Shown here: piece after piece, positions 17,926-27,441 of the stretch | How the letters are laid out: the number at the start of each line of letters is the position of its first letter | Position numbering within the stretch: position 1 is the stretch's first letter | IMG/VR virus record: IMGVR_UViG_3300035698_029839 | Location: 186,001-250,000 of that record | Strand: one strand, 5' to 3' | DNA from: a virus | DNA: 64,000 nt | The notes under the pieces: generated by a model | Told to the model about the DNA's origin: nothing | What the model saw: only the letters and a program-made list of their open reading frames with translations | Database searches by the model: none | Translations under genes and position numbers: made by a program

Positions 17926-18726
17926 ATGAAAAAAGAATTACAAGAAAAATTATTTGAGAAATATCCTAAAATATTTCAAGACAAAGATAAAACTATTCAA
18001 GAAAGTCTTATACCAGAAGGTATATGTTGTGGTGATGGATGGTATTCGTTGATAGATCAACTTTGTTATTTTTTACAATTTGATGTAGATAAGAATAGTG
18101 GTCAACAAATAGTAGCATTTCAAGTTAAAGAAAAATTTGGGGGACTTAGGTTTTATATTAAAAAGGGATCTGATAAACAATATGGGACTATTCATTTTGC
18201 TGAATTTTTAAGTTATAAAGTTTGTGAAAAATGTGGTTCTACAAAAGATGTAAAACAAACCAAAGAAAGATACATTCAATCCTTATGCCTTGAATGTATA
18301 GAAAAAAAGAAAGGAAAGATTAATATGTTTTTTGGAAAAAAATTAAAAGAGTTAAGATTAAATAAAGCTAATATGGGATGTCATAAATTCGCAGAAGTGA
18401 TAGATATGCTCCCTTTAGATTTAAATCATATTGAATATGGGTATATAGAATACCCTAGAGATAAAGAATGGTTATTTAAAATTCAAGATGCATTTAAATT
18501 TGATGATATTGATAGCGATTGTACGGAATTGGCAAAATTATGGTCAGAACCTTTTGTAATGCAAAAAATGGATGAAGATATATTTCCTGGTCCTTTTACG
18601 TCTAAAGCAGATGGGACACAATTAACGATAGAAGAACTAAAGAAATTATGTCTTTTTTTGCAGAATCATGCAAAAGAGCATAATAAAAAAGCAAAGGAAT
18701 ATAATAAAAAACATAATGGAACATAA
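17926..18726 (+). CDS. zinc-ribbon/HTH-like phage protein
   Basis: 266 residues. The first ~125 residues match a recurrent phage family: CCGDGWYSLIDQLC, then FQVKEKFGGLRFY, then paired CEKC and CLEC knuckles. The following part (about 140-200, LKELRLNKANMGCHKFAEVIDMLP..IEYGYIEYP) looks like an XRE-type helix-turn-helix. The tail is a Lys-rich coil. Possibly a DNA-binding regulator; no direct evidence of targets. Confidence 0.7.
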   Translation: MKKELQEKLFEKYPKIFQDKDKTIQESLIPEGICCGDGWYSLIDQLCYFLQFDVDKNSGQQIVAFQVKEKFGGLRFYIKKGSDKQYGTIHFAEFLSYKVCEKCGSTKDVKQTKERYIQSLCLECIEKKKGKINMFFGKKLKELRLNKANMGCHKFAEVIDMLPLDLNHIEYGYIEYPRDKEWLFKIQDAFKFDDIDSDCTELAKLWSEPFVMQKMDEDIFPGPFTSKADGTQLTIEELKKLCLFLQNHAKEHNKKAKEYNKKHNGT

Positions 18727-19276
18727 AGAAAAGATATTTAGAGAAAAACAAATGATGAAACACTGGGATGAAATAGATTCCAGGAAAGATGTTTTAATAG
18801 AATTAATGCTTTTAAAAAGAGAACCCCAACCGTTAGATTTCGTCCTTTTTTTTCAATGCTTGTCTATCGTTGCGGAGAAAATAGAAATTAACAAAGAGGA
18901 AATAATAAAAACTCCTAATAAGATAGATGTAGAAAATTTAGATGAGAAATTTAAGGCTATTTTTGAAGATCTATCTGATCAAGCTGAGAAATTTTGCGAT
19001 AAAAATGTTGTAGGAGAAATAGAGTGTTTATTTACTTCTTTAAATGATACTTTGCCAGTTAGCGATAGAATAACAGCAATTAATAAAATCAGGATGACAT
19101 CGTGGAAAGGTCTATTTTATAGGAAAGAAGAAATTTCGGAATTAATGGAGAGATATCCTAGAGATCTTAAAGGAGATGATTTTATACTTATTTTTAAATG
19201 TATAGCTATGATAGTACTAGAGTTAGATATAAAAAAGCAAGAGTCTGAGATATTAGAAAAGTTAAAATTTATCTAA
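18716..19276 (+). CDS. hypothetical helical protein
   Basis: About 187 residues if started at ATG 18716; an in-frame ATG at 18668 lies inside the previous gene. The first half has LIELMLLKREPQPLDFVLFFQCLSIVAEKIEI and the second half DLKGDDFILIFKCIAMIVLELDI, suggesting an internal duplication of an all-helical unit. Function unknown. Confidence 0.65.
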   Translation: MEHKEKIFREKQMMKHWDEIDSRKDVLIELMLLKREPQPLDFVLFFQCLSIVAEKIEINKEEIIKTPNKIDVENLDEKFKAIFEDLSDQAEKFCDKNVVGEIECLFTSLNDTLPVSDRITAINKIRMTSWKGLFYRKEEISELMERYPRDLKGDDFILIFKCIAMIVLELDIKKQESEILEKLKFI

Positions 19277-19277
19277 A

Positions 19278-19302
19278 ATTCCAGACAAGTGGTTTTTTAA
19301 AA
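19278..19302 (+). repeat. TTCCAGACAAGTGG repeat, copy 2
   Basis: Full-consensus copy with T6 A4 tail, right after the stop of the upstream gene. Confidence 0.9.
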
Positions 19303-19319
19303 AGTAGAGTATGGTGCAA

Positions 19320-19373
19320 ATGATTGAACAAGCAATAGAAATAGATATAAAAGTTCTTGTTTTTCCTTATTGA
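19320..19373 (+). pseudogene. N-terminal remnant of the gene at 19787
   Basis: Seventeen codons (MIEQAIEIDIKVLVFPY) match the start of the downstream gene (MIKQTVEIDIKILRIM) at protein and DNA level, then stop at TGA. A partial duplication placed just after the TTCCAGACAAGTGG element. It may still be translated as a leader peptide. Confidence 0.6.
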
Positions 19374-19380
19374 AAAAATA

Positions 19381-19794
19381 ATGATTAAAATATTAAGTTT
19401 AAATTGGAAGAAAGAAACAAAAATAATTTTATTATTAATTATTGTTTGTTTTTTAGTTACAGGATGTCAAAATACCCAACAAAAATGGGGGCAAGGAGAA
19501 GTCCATCCTGAATGGAAAAAATATTTTGGAAATAGTAATATTTCTCGTTTATTGTATCATAAAGGACTAGAAGAAAATAAAAGGAGACGCATAAGAGCAA
19601 AAATAAATGAGTGTTACGAGATAGATATTGAAGCATTTAAAGAGATAAATAAACAGTATAAGGTGCAACTTGAAGCTCTGGGGAATAGTGACATTATTTT
19701 TGCCGAACAGGATGAAAAATTAGAGAGAATGATTGAAAAGTTAGAAAAAAGATATGATTATGTAGATGTTCAAGATGAAAACGATAATGATTAA
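19381..19794 (+). CDS. lipoprotein
   Basis: About 137 residues from ATG 19381. Basic N-terminus, hydrophobic core and lipobox LVTGC (Cys about residue 30), so it is likely lipid-anchored in the host envelope. The mature part is charged and helical, with a coiled segment near the end. A possible superinfection-exclusion or lysis-timing factor by analogy only. Confidence 0.75.
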   Translation: MIKILSLNWKKETKIILLLIIVCFLVTGCQNTQQKWGQGEVHPEWKKYFGNSNISRLLYHKGLEENKRRRIRAKINECYEIDIEAFKEINKQYKVQLEALGNSDIIFAEQDEKLERMIEKLEKRYDYVDVQDENDND

Positions 19795-20437
19795 ACAAAC
19801 AGTAGAAATAGATATAAAAATTTTGAGAATAATGATCCTGATGGCCGAGGATACTTTTTTTAGTGCAGAAGAAAGTAAATATTTTTCTCCTTGGTTGTTG
19901 AATTTTGCGTTAGAGTATCGAGATAGTAATGATTCTAATGATCAAATGGCTGTGTGGTCTGCATTAAGAACAGGAGCATCGATGCTCAGGCCTCATGAAA
20001 TTGATCGTTTATTACCATTTTTAGAAGAAGGACATATTATTGATACTAGTAAGGTTGCTTTAAAAATGATAGGTCGTTGTTGTGAAGTTCATTTCCCAAC
20101 AGAAATTGATAGTTACGATGAAGTTGCTCAACAAGTTTATCAAATTAATAAAAAATTAATAAAATCTATCATTACTGAAAGCGAACCTGCTGCAAAAGCC
20201 CAACTAGCTTTTTATGCTCTTATTACAATGGGTAGTAGTAATGCGGAGTTAATTGCTAGAGAAATGTGCAAACAGGAAAAATGGTTTATAAAAATGAGTC
20301 TTAGAAAATTGCTATTTTTAAGGGTTACTTTGGAAAATTATTTTAAGAATACCCTTACTTTGGAAAGTCATTTAAAAGGTAAATCTTTTAAATTACTAGA
20401 GGGTATTATTCATATCCTCGAAAATACAACAAAATAA
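19787..20437 (+). CDS. hypothetical helical (HEAT-like) protein
   Basis: About 216 residues from ATG 19787; this start is supported by the duplicated copy of the same N-terminus at 19320. Helix pairs such as WSALRTGASMLRPHEIDRLLPFLE and AALKMIGRCC-like segments suggest a small alpha-solenoid. Overlaps the lipoprotein gene by a few bases. Function unknown. Confidence 0.7.
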   Translation: MIKQTVEIDIKILRIMILMAEDTFFSAEESKYFSPWLLNFALEYRDSNDSNDQMAVWSALRTGASMLRPHEIDRLLPFLEEGHIIDTSKVALKMIGRCCEVHFPTEIDSYDEVAQQVYQINKKLIKSIITESEPAAKAQLAFYALITMGSSNAELIAREMCKQEKWFIKMSLRKLLFLRVTLENYFKNTLTLESHLKGKSFKLLEGIIHILENTTK

Positions 20438-20459
20438 TTTTTATATATAGGAGCATAAG

Positions 20460-20861
20460 ATGTTGAGAAGAAAAGGAGAATTTGAAATTAATGGATTTTG
20501 GATTTTTTTGATTTTAGTACTTTTTGTCCTTCCCCTTGTAAGGGTTTTAAAAAATGATGATGGAGAGAAATCAAAAAACCCAGAGAGCGGAAAAGTCCGT
20601 ACAAAAGTAGTTAGTGGCAAGGGAGAAGTTTTAGATATAAATCGTAATTCTGCTATTGCTCCTATTAATACTCGAGTTAAAATTCCCCTTAAAGAAAAAG
20701 CGGTAATCGTCAAGAAGAAGTTTATTGATGGAGAAGAAGAAGTTATAAAAATCTCATCTAAATATGCTATCACTATTTTTGATAGTCTCGGTGCATGGGA
20801 GATAAATATGTATGATGTGGATGGTCTTTTAGTAGAGTGGATTAAAATAACGGTATATTAA
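20460..20861 (+). CDS. membrane-anchored hypothetical protein
   Basis: 133 residues, one N-terminal membrane segment (about 13-27: FWIFLILVLFVLPLV), then a basic linker and a beta-rich C-terminal domain. Begins after ATAGGAGCATAAG. Probably one-pass with the domain outside or inside undetermined. Confidence 0.75.
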   Translation: MLRRKGEFEINGFWIFLILVLFVLPLVRVLKNDDGEKSKNPESGKVRTKVVSGKGEVLDINRNSAIAPINTRVKIPLKEKAVIVKKKFIDGEEEVIKISSKYAITIFDSLGAWEINMYDVDGLLVEWIKITVY

Positions 20862-20865
20862 AAAT

Positions 20866-21387
20866 ATGAAAAATCAATTAAATGGAATAAAATTTGTTGT
20901 CCCAGATAAATTGTGGGGAGAGACTCAAGAATATGTTTTTAAACATATGCCAGAAATCAATGATTTTCTCAGAAAGGGTGTTTGTACAAAAGATACTACA
21001 CGTCATTTCTTATTTGATTCTCTAAGCTTGGTTATATCTGAGTTAAAAACTAATAAAGATAAATATCCCGCTATTACAATAAAAGAAGAAAATTGGGTAG
21101 ATATAACCATTGAATCTATAGGTGAAGAAGTTCCACCATTGACTGATTTCGATGCTAGTATTGAGTACATAGAAAATTTTAGATCTCTTATTTGGGGATA
21201 TATAAGAAATCATGAACAAATTTTAACACTTATTTTTTGGCGTTCATCTCGCAAAAAGAAAAAAGAGCTTATTCCTTTTGTTGATGAGCCATTTTTATCT
21301 TTTTTGATTAAATGTGCTACACTCGTATATTGCGAATGTTTTTTAAGAAAATTAGAAGAATTAGTATTACAATATAATGCTAAATAA
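20866..21387 (+). CDS. hypothetical protein
   Basis: 173 residues, helical, soluble. Close spacing to both neighbours. No recognised domain. Confidence 0.7.
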   Translation: MKNQLNGIKFVVPDKLWGETQEYVFKHMPEINDFLRKGVCTKDTTRHFLFDSLSLVISELKTNKDKYPAITIKEENWVDITIESIGEEVPPLTDFDASIEYIENFRSLIWGYIRNHEQILTLIFWRSSRKKKKELIPFVDEPFLSFLIKCATLVYCECFLRKLEELVLQYNAK

Positions 21388-21390
21388 CAC

Positions 21391-21696
21391 ATGGTTAAAA
21401 AAAGTATAATTAAAACAGGTCAGGTTGTTTTGCTTTATTCTAAGCCACCAGATGAAGCTTTAATAGGTTTTGTGGATAGAATTGATTACCCTATTATAAC
21501 TATTCTTGTGATACCAAGAAGCGGAGCAAAAAATAAATTTGGAAAAATACAAAAAATAGATGTTTCTAAAAATATTCTTTTGAATATTTTATCCGAAGAA
21601 TTTATGAAAGATTATTTGACAAAAAAAGAAAAGAAGATTTTAAAAGAGATGAAGAAAGAAAATGAAACAGTTGATTTATTCGATGGAGAACATTAA
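21391..21696 (+). CDS. hypothetical protein
   Basis: 101 residues. The first half looks like a small beta-barrel (GQVVLLYSKPPDEALIGFVDRIDYPIITILVIPR); the second half is a charged helix. The next ATG follows the stop directly. Function unknown. Confidence 0.7.
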   Translation: MVKKSIIKTGQVVLLYSKPPDEALIGFVDRIDYPIITILVIPRSGAKNKFGKIQKIDVSKNILLNILSEEFMKDYLTKKEKKILKEMKKENETVDLFDGEH

Positions 21697-22449
21697 ATGA
21701 AAAATATAGTGATAGCTTTTGTTGCGATAGTATCAATAGTGCTTTTTGTGGTACTCATAAATAATGATTCTCATGTCGATGTTTTTGCGGCTGAAAAAGA
21801 AACAAATAAACAAGTTTCTCAAGATACCGTCAATACAGAAATAGTCCTCACTAAGATCGAAGACACTTATACTATTTCTGAAGAAAGTTTAAATGACCCT
21901 ATAGAGCTAACTATCACTTTGGTCGATAAAACTTCTCCTAAAGTAGATAAAAGCATTCCTTCAAAGGTAGCTGTTTATTTAAAAGATGAAGTTGTTGAAT
22001 TAAAAATTGGAACTGGTCTTAAAGAAGTAGATCAGTCATGGGGCGAGCCCAGATCAGTCGAAAGAAAATATAAAGATGGTTACACAGAAATAATATGGAG
22101 ATATGGTGATTATTGGTCAAGAAAATCTAAGCTTAAAGGTAAGTATTATTATAAATTCGCAATATTTAAAGATGGTAAATTAGATTGGTACCGAAAAGAT
22201 GCAGATGTAAAAGTAAAGACACATAATCGTAATTCTGCGGTTCTAGACTATTTAGATGAAGGCCCTGTACCAACAAAAGGAATGAGTAAAAAAGATATAT
22301 ATAAAATATGGGGTCTTCCATATGGTATAGCATTAACCTGTTTTAATAATAAAACTGTTAAAGAGAGATGGATGTTTAGAATAGATGGTAAGTTATCTCA
22401 TTACTGTGAGTTAGAAAATAATAAACTAGTAGCTTGGGATGATTATTAA
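21697..22449 (+). CDS. exported protein with two BamE/SmpA-like repeats
   Basis: 250 residues. A signal peptide or anchor spans about 1-22 (IVIAFVAIVSIVLFVVLI). Two related units follow, each with a G/D..WG.P motif and a strand ending in GKL..W/Y (..DQSWGEPRSVERKYKDGYTEIIWRYG.. and ..YKIWGLPYGIALTC..KERWMFR..). This is the pattern of the BamE/OmlA fold. Likely in the host periplasm; role unknown. Confidence 0.65.
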   Translation: MKNIVIAFVAIVSIVLFVVLINNDSHVDVFAAEKETNKQVSQDTVNTEIVLTKIEDTYTISEESLNDPIELTITLVDKTSPKVDKSIPSKVAVYLKDEVVELKIGTGLKEVDQSWGEPRSVERKYKDGYTEIIWRYGDYWSRKSKLKGKYYYKFAIFKDGKLDWYRKDADVKVKTHNRNSAVLDYLDEGPVPTKGMSKKDIYKIWGLPYGIALTCFNNKTVKERWMFRIDGKLSHYCELENNKLVAWDDY

Positions 22450-22515
22450 TAATTTGAAAAGTGATTACATTCTCTTTATTCTAATATTATCTATAGAAAT
22501 GGACTATATATTAGA
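22446..22515 (+). repeat. ~70-bp direct repeat with promoter-like sequence, left copy
   Basis: Starts at AATAATTTGAAAAGTGATT and runs through CTCTTTATTCTAAT and ATCTATAGAAATG; nearly identical to 26525-26594. Contains TTGAAA (22454) with a GTG box and an AT-rich -10-like segment. The copy precedes the type III Mod gene. Confidence 0.88.
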
Positions 22516-22536
22516 AAAATTTAAGAAAGGTATAAA

Positions 22537-24300
22537 ATGTTTAAAAATGATTACTCTGTATTAAATAAAAAAGATTTAATAGAAAAAGTGACAAAACAAG
22601 CTGCAAAATTAGATGAACAAGATAAAAAATTAGATGAACAGTCTAAAAGATATGGATTATTATGGGAAGATAAGCCAGAGAAAGTTGTAGAACAGTGTAG
22701 AAAAAATGTTCCGTTTTTAGTGGAGCAAAAAGAAAAATCAATAAAAAGAATTGGAGACAAACCTACTCACATCTTAATAGAAGGTGAAAACTATTATTCT
22801 TTATCTGTCCTGAGTTTTACTCATAAAAATAAAATAGATATCATATATATAGATCCTCCCTACAATAATGGAAAAGACAAGTGGAAATATAATAACAATA
22901 TAGTTGATATTAAAGATTCTTATAGGCATAGCAAATGGTTATCCCTTATGAGTAAAAGACTTATTTTAGCTAAAGATCTGCTAAAAGAAGATGGAGTTTT
23001 AATATGCACAATAGATCGTCATGAATCTAATAGATTGGGTTTATTATTAGAGAAAATATTTCCTAATAAAAAAATTGTATGTGTGACTATTGTTCACAAT
23101 CCAAGAGGAACGCAAGGCAATAATTTTTCTCATACTAATGAATATGCTTATTTTGTTTATCCTAGTGATGAAAAAAGATACATACAACAAAAATTACGCA
23201 ATGAATCATCTATAGAACCTCTAAGAAGATGGGGAGGGGAATCGGAAAGAAGATATGGAAAAAATGTTTTTTATCCTTTTATTATAAAAGATTTAGAGAT
23301 AGTTGATATTGGAGAAATTCCAGACGAAGACTTTCATCCTAAAAGCTCAACAATTATTAGAGATGATGGTTTGATTGAAGTATGGCCTATTGATAAAAAT
23401 GGAATAGAAAGAAAATGGAGATATTCGGCAGACAGTGTTAAAGAAGTGATAGAAGATATTCAAGTTATAAAACAAAAAAATAGCATTGAAATTAAAATTG
23501 CCATAAGAAAAGGAAACTATAAAACAGTATGGGTAGATAAAAAATATGATGCAAGTCAACATGGGACACAATTGCTAGGAAAGATTATTGATAAAAAATT
23601 TCCTTATCCCAAATCTATTTACGCTGTAAAAGACTGCTTAAAAGCTTGTGTCCACGACAAAAAGAATGCTATTATTCTTGATTTTTTTGCTGGGTCAGCA
23701 ACAACCGCTCATGCTGTTTTAGAGTTAAATAAAGACGATGAAGGGCAACGACAATTTATTATAGGGACTAGTGAAGAAGGAGATATTTGTAGAGATATAG
23801 CTATACCTAGAATACAAAAAGTGATAAATGGATATGATGTTATTACTAAAAAATATGATTATGGACTTGATGATCTGTGTTATTCTGAAGAAAAAAATGT
23901 AGAAAAAGTTTCTGCGACTGGTGATGGGTTAAAATGTTTTAAAATAGATTTCATGGAAGGAGAAAAAATCATAGATGATATTTTAGTAGAATTTTCTCCT
24001 CATGCTGTTGAGATTATTTGTGTTAAAGAAAATTGTTTTGATGAAGTCGTGGATACTAATGAATTTAAAATTTTTAAAAATATAAATGATAAATATATTG
24101 GAATAATTTGCGAGCACAATTTAGATTATGTTAAATCTTTTGTGGAACAGGTTAAAAAAATTGATAAGAAATTTATAATTTATGTTTTTTCTTATAATTC
24201 ACATATTAGTAATGAAGGATTTGAAGAAGTAGAAAATTTAGTAGAATTACGCTCGTTCCCTTATTTTATTTTGAATATCAATGAAAGGATTCATGAATAA
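22537..24300 (+). CDS. mod: type III restriction-modification methyltransferase (Mod)
   Basis: 587 residues. Beta-class N6-adenine methyltransferase: catalytic DPPYNN (about 105-110) comes first and the SAM site DFFAGSATTAHA (about 381-392) later, with the Mod-typical GEGNR-like GTSEEGDICRDIAIPRIQKV afterwards. The N-terminal coil carries the repeated KLDEQDK/KLDEQSK. Forms the Mod2Res complex with the next gene. Length and motif order fit complete Mod subunits. Stop/start overlap with the Res gene. Confidence 0.94.
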   Translation: MFKNDYSVLNKKDLIEKVTKQAAKLDEQDKKLDEQSKRYGLLWEDKPEKVVEQCRKNVPFLVEQKEKSIKRIGDKPTHILIEGENYYSLSVLSFTHKNKIDIIYIDPPYNNGKDKWKYNNNIVDIKDSYRHSKWLSLMSKRLILAKDLLKEDGVLICTIDRHESNRLGLLLEKIFPNKKIVCVTIVHNPRGTQGNNFSHTNEYAYFVYPSDEKRYIQQKLRNESSIEPLRRWGGESERRYGKNVFYPFIIKDLEIVDIGEIPDEDFHPKSSTIIRDDGLIEVWPIDKNGIERKWRYSADSVKEVIEDIQVIKQKNSIEIKIAIRKGNYKTVWVDKKYDASQHGTQLLGKIIDKKFPYPKSIYAVKDCLKACVHDKKNAIILDFFAGSATTAHAVLELNKDDEGQRQFIIGTSEEGDICRDIAIPRIQKVINGYDVITKKYDYGLDDLCYSEEKNVEKVSATGDGLKCFKIDFMEGEKIIDDILVEFSPHAVEIICVKENCFDEVVDTNEFKIFKNINDKYIGIICEHNLDYVKSFVEQVKKIDKKFIIYVFSYNSHISNEGFEEVENLVELRSFPYFILNINERIHE

Positions 24301-26528
24301 TGAATTTAAAAAAATACCAAAGAAAAGCTACAAATAAAATAGTAGAAGATTTATTGGAATGGTTGGGTGAAGAGCATAATAGAGATCCTAGAAGGTTGCT
24401 TTTCAAAGGGCCTACTGCTTGTGGTAAAACATTGACGATGTTTCACTCTATGGCAGAAACTAAAAAAGAATATGAAAATGTTGTGTTTTTATACATATGT
24501 TTTAATTCTTTACCAGAACAAACTAAGAAAGAATTTGAAAATTATGCTGAGAATAATGGATCTTTAAAATGTCAAATGATTGATTCTGAAGCTCATAATA
24601 ATCTGAAACCAGGTGAAATAGGAATTATAAAGTGGCAAAAAACTAATAAGAAAAATAACAGATTAATGATTGATGGAGAAACAAAATCTAATTTAAAGAA
24701 TATTATTAAAAACATAAGAAAAAAAGGGTGTAAGGTTATATTATATATTGATGAACCTCAGCATACGGCAGGAACGGAGAATTCTCAGAATACAATAAAC
24801 ATTATTAATCCTGATATAATAATGTATATTTCTGCCACTCCAGATATGAGTATTTCTTATGATGATGAAGCTATAATAAATGAAAAAGATGTAAAAAATG
24901 CACAAATGATAAGAAAGAAAATAATCACAAATGAAAGAATAAAGTATATAAGTGGGATTGATGATTCTATATTTATAAATGCATCACTTGACAAACGAAA
25001 AAGTCTTAAGCGTGATTTCCGAAGTCTAAATTTAGATTTCAATCCTTTATTACTTATTCAACTTCCTAATTTATCAGACAAATATTATGATATAGTTTAC
25101 GAAAGAACAATAAAATCGTTAAAAGATCAAGGAATAACCTTTAAGAATGGTAAGCTTGCAATTAATATAAGTGAGGATAAGCGTAATGTTGAGTTTATCA
25201 GAGAAAATAATAGTAAAGTTGATGTATTATTATTTAAGGAGGGTCTTATATATGGTTGGAATTGTCCTAGAGCTTATTTATGTTTAATGCTTAGGGGTAT
25301 TTCTGACAATCTCATAGTTAGGACTCAACTTGAAGGTAGAATTATACGAACATTAGGACAAAAATATTATCCTATAGAATCATTAAATTATGGATATATA
25401 TATCATAACTCATTATCATTGGAAATAGAAAGTGATAATGGAGATTTATATTATAATAAGAGTGCTTGTAGAAGTAAGGATGCTCCCACAAACATACAAT
25501 TGCCTTCTAGCTCTACAGTGCAATACTCTAAATATTATAAAATAGAAAGTAATTATAAAAAGTTTTTTAATAAAGCAGCAACAACAAATAAATTAAAAAA
25601 TAATATTTCTTTAAAAGTTAAAGATTTTATGGGAAAAATAGGAACTGATGGTGAGATAAATAATTTTGATAAAACTGGAAGTGTCGAAGAGAAGATTGTT
25701 TACAAACCAATTCTTGATGAAAGGCAGTTGCAAATAATATTTGAAAAATATATTTTAGAAAAAATAAAAGTATTTCAAGAGCCTTGTGTCGGATTAAATA
25801 TGTTAAAAGATACTCTTCGTAATTATTTTGTATCTCAGCTTAATCTTTCTACAAATGGTATTTTTGTAAAAATGCAAAAGATTATATTGTCAGATAAAGA
25901 TAACAAAGCACTCTTTGACAGTGTGCTTAATGAATCAATAGAAAACTATAAAAAACATTGGCAGAAACAATGCAGAAAATCTAAAGAAAAGTTTTTTAAA
26001 ATTCCGTCTGAGCTTCATTATAGGTTGAATTCTTTTAAAAAAACGGGACATAAATTAATAAAGTCTTCTAAGTCTTATATGCAACCTTTTTATATGTTAG
26101 AGCCGACAGGTCCAGAATTACTTTTTTTAGATTGGATTCATGAAAATCCCAATGTCAAAGGATTTTATAAAAATGGGACAAAAGATAAAGAGGGCATACA
26201 TTTTGGAATAACTTATGATAAGAGCGATGGGACTTTAGGATTATTTCATCCTGACTGGCTAGTTTTTTATGTTAATGGATCTATTGGAATTTATGATACT
26301 AAAGAAGGGCGCACCGCCTCAGAAGATGATGCAGGACCAAAAGCAAAATGTCTTTATAATTATATACTAAAAGTTTCGACTATCGACAGATTATTACATG
26401 GCGGCATTGTGACATTTGAAAAAGGAAGTTGTTATATTAATAGCTTAGAAAATTATAGCTATGATCGTAATAATTTATTAAGCACTGGATGGGAAATTTT
26501 TTCTGGTAATTTCATGTTGATTTACTAA
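24300..26528 (+). CDS. res: type III restriction subunit (Res), SF2 helicase-nuclease
   Basis: 742 residues, somewhat short for Res. Walker A GPTACGKT (about 37-44), Walker B-type DEPQHT (about 150), motif III SATPD (about 178) and motif VI-like RTQLEGRIIRTLG (about 341) give the translocase. A C-terminal PD-(D/E)xK-like nuclease is seen as FHPDWLVFYVNGSIGIYDTKEG (about 650-672). With Mod it would cut unmodified DNA, so it may exclude competing phages. The partner overlap (TAATGA) indicates coupled expression. Confidence 0.93.
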   Translation: MNLKKYQRKATNKIVEDLLEWLGEEHNRDPRRLLFKGPTACGKTLTMFHSMAETKKEYENVVFLYICFNSLPEQTKKEFENYAENNGSLKCQMIDSEAHNNLKPGEIGIIKWQKTNKKNNRLMIDGETKSNLKNIIKNIRKKGCKVILYIDEPQHTAGTENSQNTINIINPDIIMYISATPDMSISYDDEAIINEKDVKNAQMIRKKIITNERIKYISGIDDSIFINASLDKRKSLKRDFRSLNLDFNPLLLIQLPNLSDKYYDIVYERTIKSLKDQGITFKNGKLAINISEDKRNVEFIRENNSKVDVLLFKEGLIYGWNCPRAYLCLMLRGISDNLIVRTQLEGRIIRTLGQKYYPIESLNYGYIYHNSLSLEIESDNGDLYYNKSACRSKDAPTNIQLPSSSTVQYSKYYKIESNYKKFFNKAATTNKLKNNISLKVKDFMGKIGTDGEINNFDKTGSVEEKIVYKPILDERQLQIIFEKYILEKIKVFQEPCVGLNMLKDTLRNYFVSQLNLSTNGIFVKMQKIILSDKDNKALFDSVLNESIENYKKHWQKQCRKSKEKFFKIPSELHYRLNSFKKTGHKLIKSSKSYMQPFYMLEPTGPELLFLDWIHENPNVKGFYKNGTKDKEGIHFGITYDKSDGTLGLFHPDWLVFYVNGSIGIYDTKEGRTASEDDAGPKAKCLYNYILKVSTIDRLLHGGIVTFEKGSCYINSLENYSYDRNNLLSTGWEIFSGNFMLIY

Positions 26529-26594
26529 TAATTTGAAAAGTGATTGAATTCTCTTTATTCTAATGTTATCTATAGAAATGTACGATATATTAGA
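26525..26594 (+). repeat. ~70-bp direct repeat with promoter-like sequence, right copy
   Basis: Nearly identical to 22446-22515, starting just after the Res stop codon and leading into the split methyltransferase. TTGAAA at 26533. The two copies bracket the restriction-modification pair. Confidence 0.88.
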
Positions 26595-26606
26595 AAAAGG
26601 AGATAT

Positions 26607-26855
26607 ATGAGAATACAAGATTTTGGTGAAAGCTCTTTTAAATGTAAATTATTGGCAGGTAAGGCAGAAGATGTTTTACAGGATATGCCAGAGAATATCT
26701 TCCACATGGCCGTTACAAGCCCTCCATACTGGGATCAGAGACAATATCTATTCAGTGGGGCAGTCGTACTTAACAACAATTTGAGTGAGAGTGAAAAGGA
26801 AAAAATAGAAAAAGAGTTGGAAGAGTATGGAATCAAGCCAAAAATACAAGAATAA
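26607..26855 (+). CDS. DNA methyltransferase, N-terminal fragment
   Basis: 82 residues from ATG 26607 (after AAAAAGGAGATAT); the longer frame from 26544 starts inside the repeat. Holds the catalytic motif TSPPYW (about 37-42) preceded by KLLAGKAEDVLQDMPEN, then runs out at ..EYGIKPKIQE. The SAM-binding half is in the gene at 27438. The HNH gene inserted between them. The fragments may assemble into a working enzyme. Confidence 0.85.
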   Translation: MRIQDFGESSFKCKLLAGKAEDVLQDMPENIFHMAVTSPPYWDQRQYLFSGAVVLNNNLSESEKEKIEKELEEYGIKPKIQE

Positions 26856-27441
26856 AGATTGGTTATATGACCATTATATAGTTAAAAAATTATCAACTTA
26901 TCAAATTGGGGAGTTAGTAAGCAGGGATAGCAAAACTATATATAATCACTTAAAAAAGTTTAACATACCTACAAGAACTAGAGGAGAAAATCTTTCTAAA
27001 AAAGGCAATGATAATTACATGAAACATTGTGAGAAAAATCCTTTTGAAGGTAAAAATCATTCTGAGAAAACGAAGGAAATTTTAAGAATAAAAAGTTCCA
27101 GATCGAGACCAGATCTAAGGGGCAAGAAAAACGGGATGTACGGGAAGAAAGGAAAACTCAATCCGAATTATAAGGATGGCTCTTCTAGGGAAAGACAACT
27201 GATTTACGCTAGCTCAAGATGGAAAAAAATAGTTAGAAGGACTTTTAAAAGAGACAATTATTTATGTCGGAGATGTAGCGGCCGTAGTGAATATAAAAAT
27301 CCGCTACATTCTCATCACCTGAGATCATGGGCTAACAATTTAAAAAGCAGATTCGATATTAATAATTTGGTTACGCTATGCAAGAAATGTCATAATTTTG
27401 TTCATAGTAAAAAAAATATAAATAAGGATTTTATAATATGA
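26827..27441 (+). CDS. HNH homing endonuclease with NUMOD-like DNA-binding modules
   Basis: 204 residues. N-terminal helix-turn-helix (STYQIGELVSRDSKTIYNHLKKF), a NUMOD3-like stretch (GKKNGMYGKKGKLNPNYK) and a C-terminal HNH core with zinc knuckles: CRRC..HSHHLRSW..NNLVTLCKKCHNFVH. It overlaps both methyltransferase pieces (29 bases on the left, ATGA on the right), so it has split that gene. Codons are more AT-rich than the host gene. Confidence 0.93.
   Translation: MESSQKYKNKDWLYDHYIVKKLSTYQIGELVSRDSKTIYNHLKKFNIPTRTRGENLSKKGNDNYMKHCEKNPFEGKNHSEKTKEILRIKSSRSRPDLRGKKNGMYGKKGKLNPNYKDGSSRERQLIYASSRWKKIVRRTFKRDNYLCRRCSGRSEYKNPLHSHHLRSWANNLKSRFDINNLVTLCKKCHNFVHSKKNINKDFII

Noticed and set aside
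26544-26606. Longer start for the methyltransferase fragment
   Set aside because: This stretch is the duplicated promoter-like repeat; ATG 26607 has a good ribosome site.
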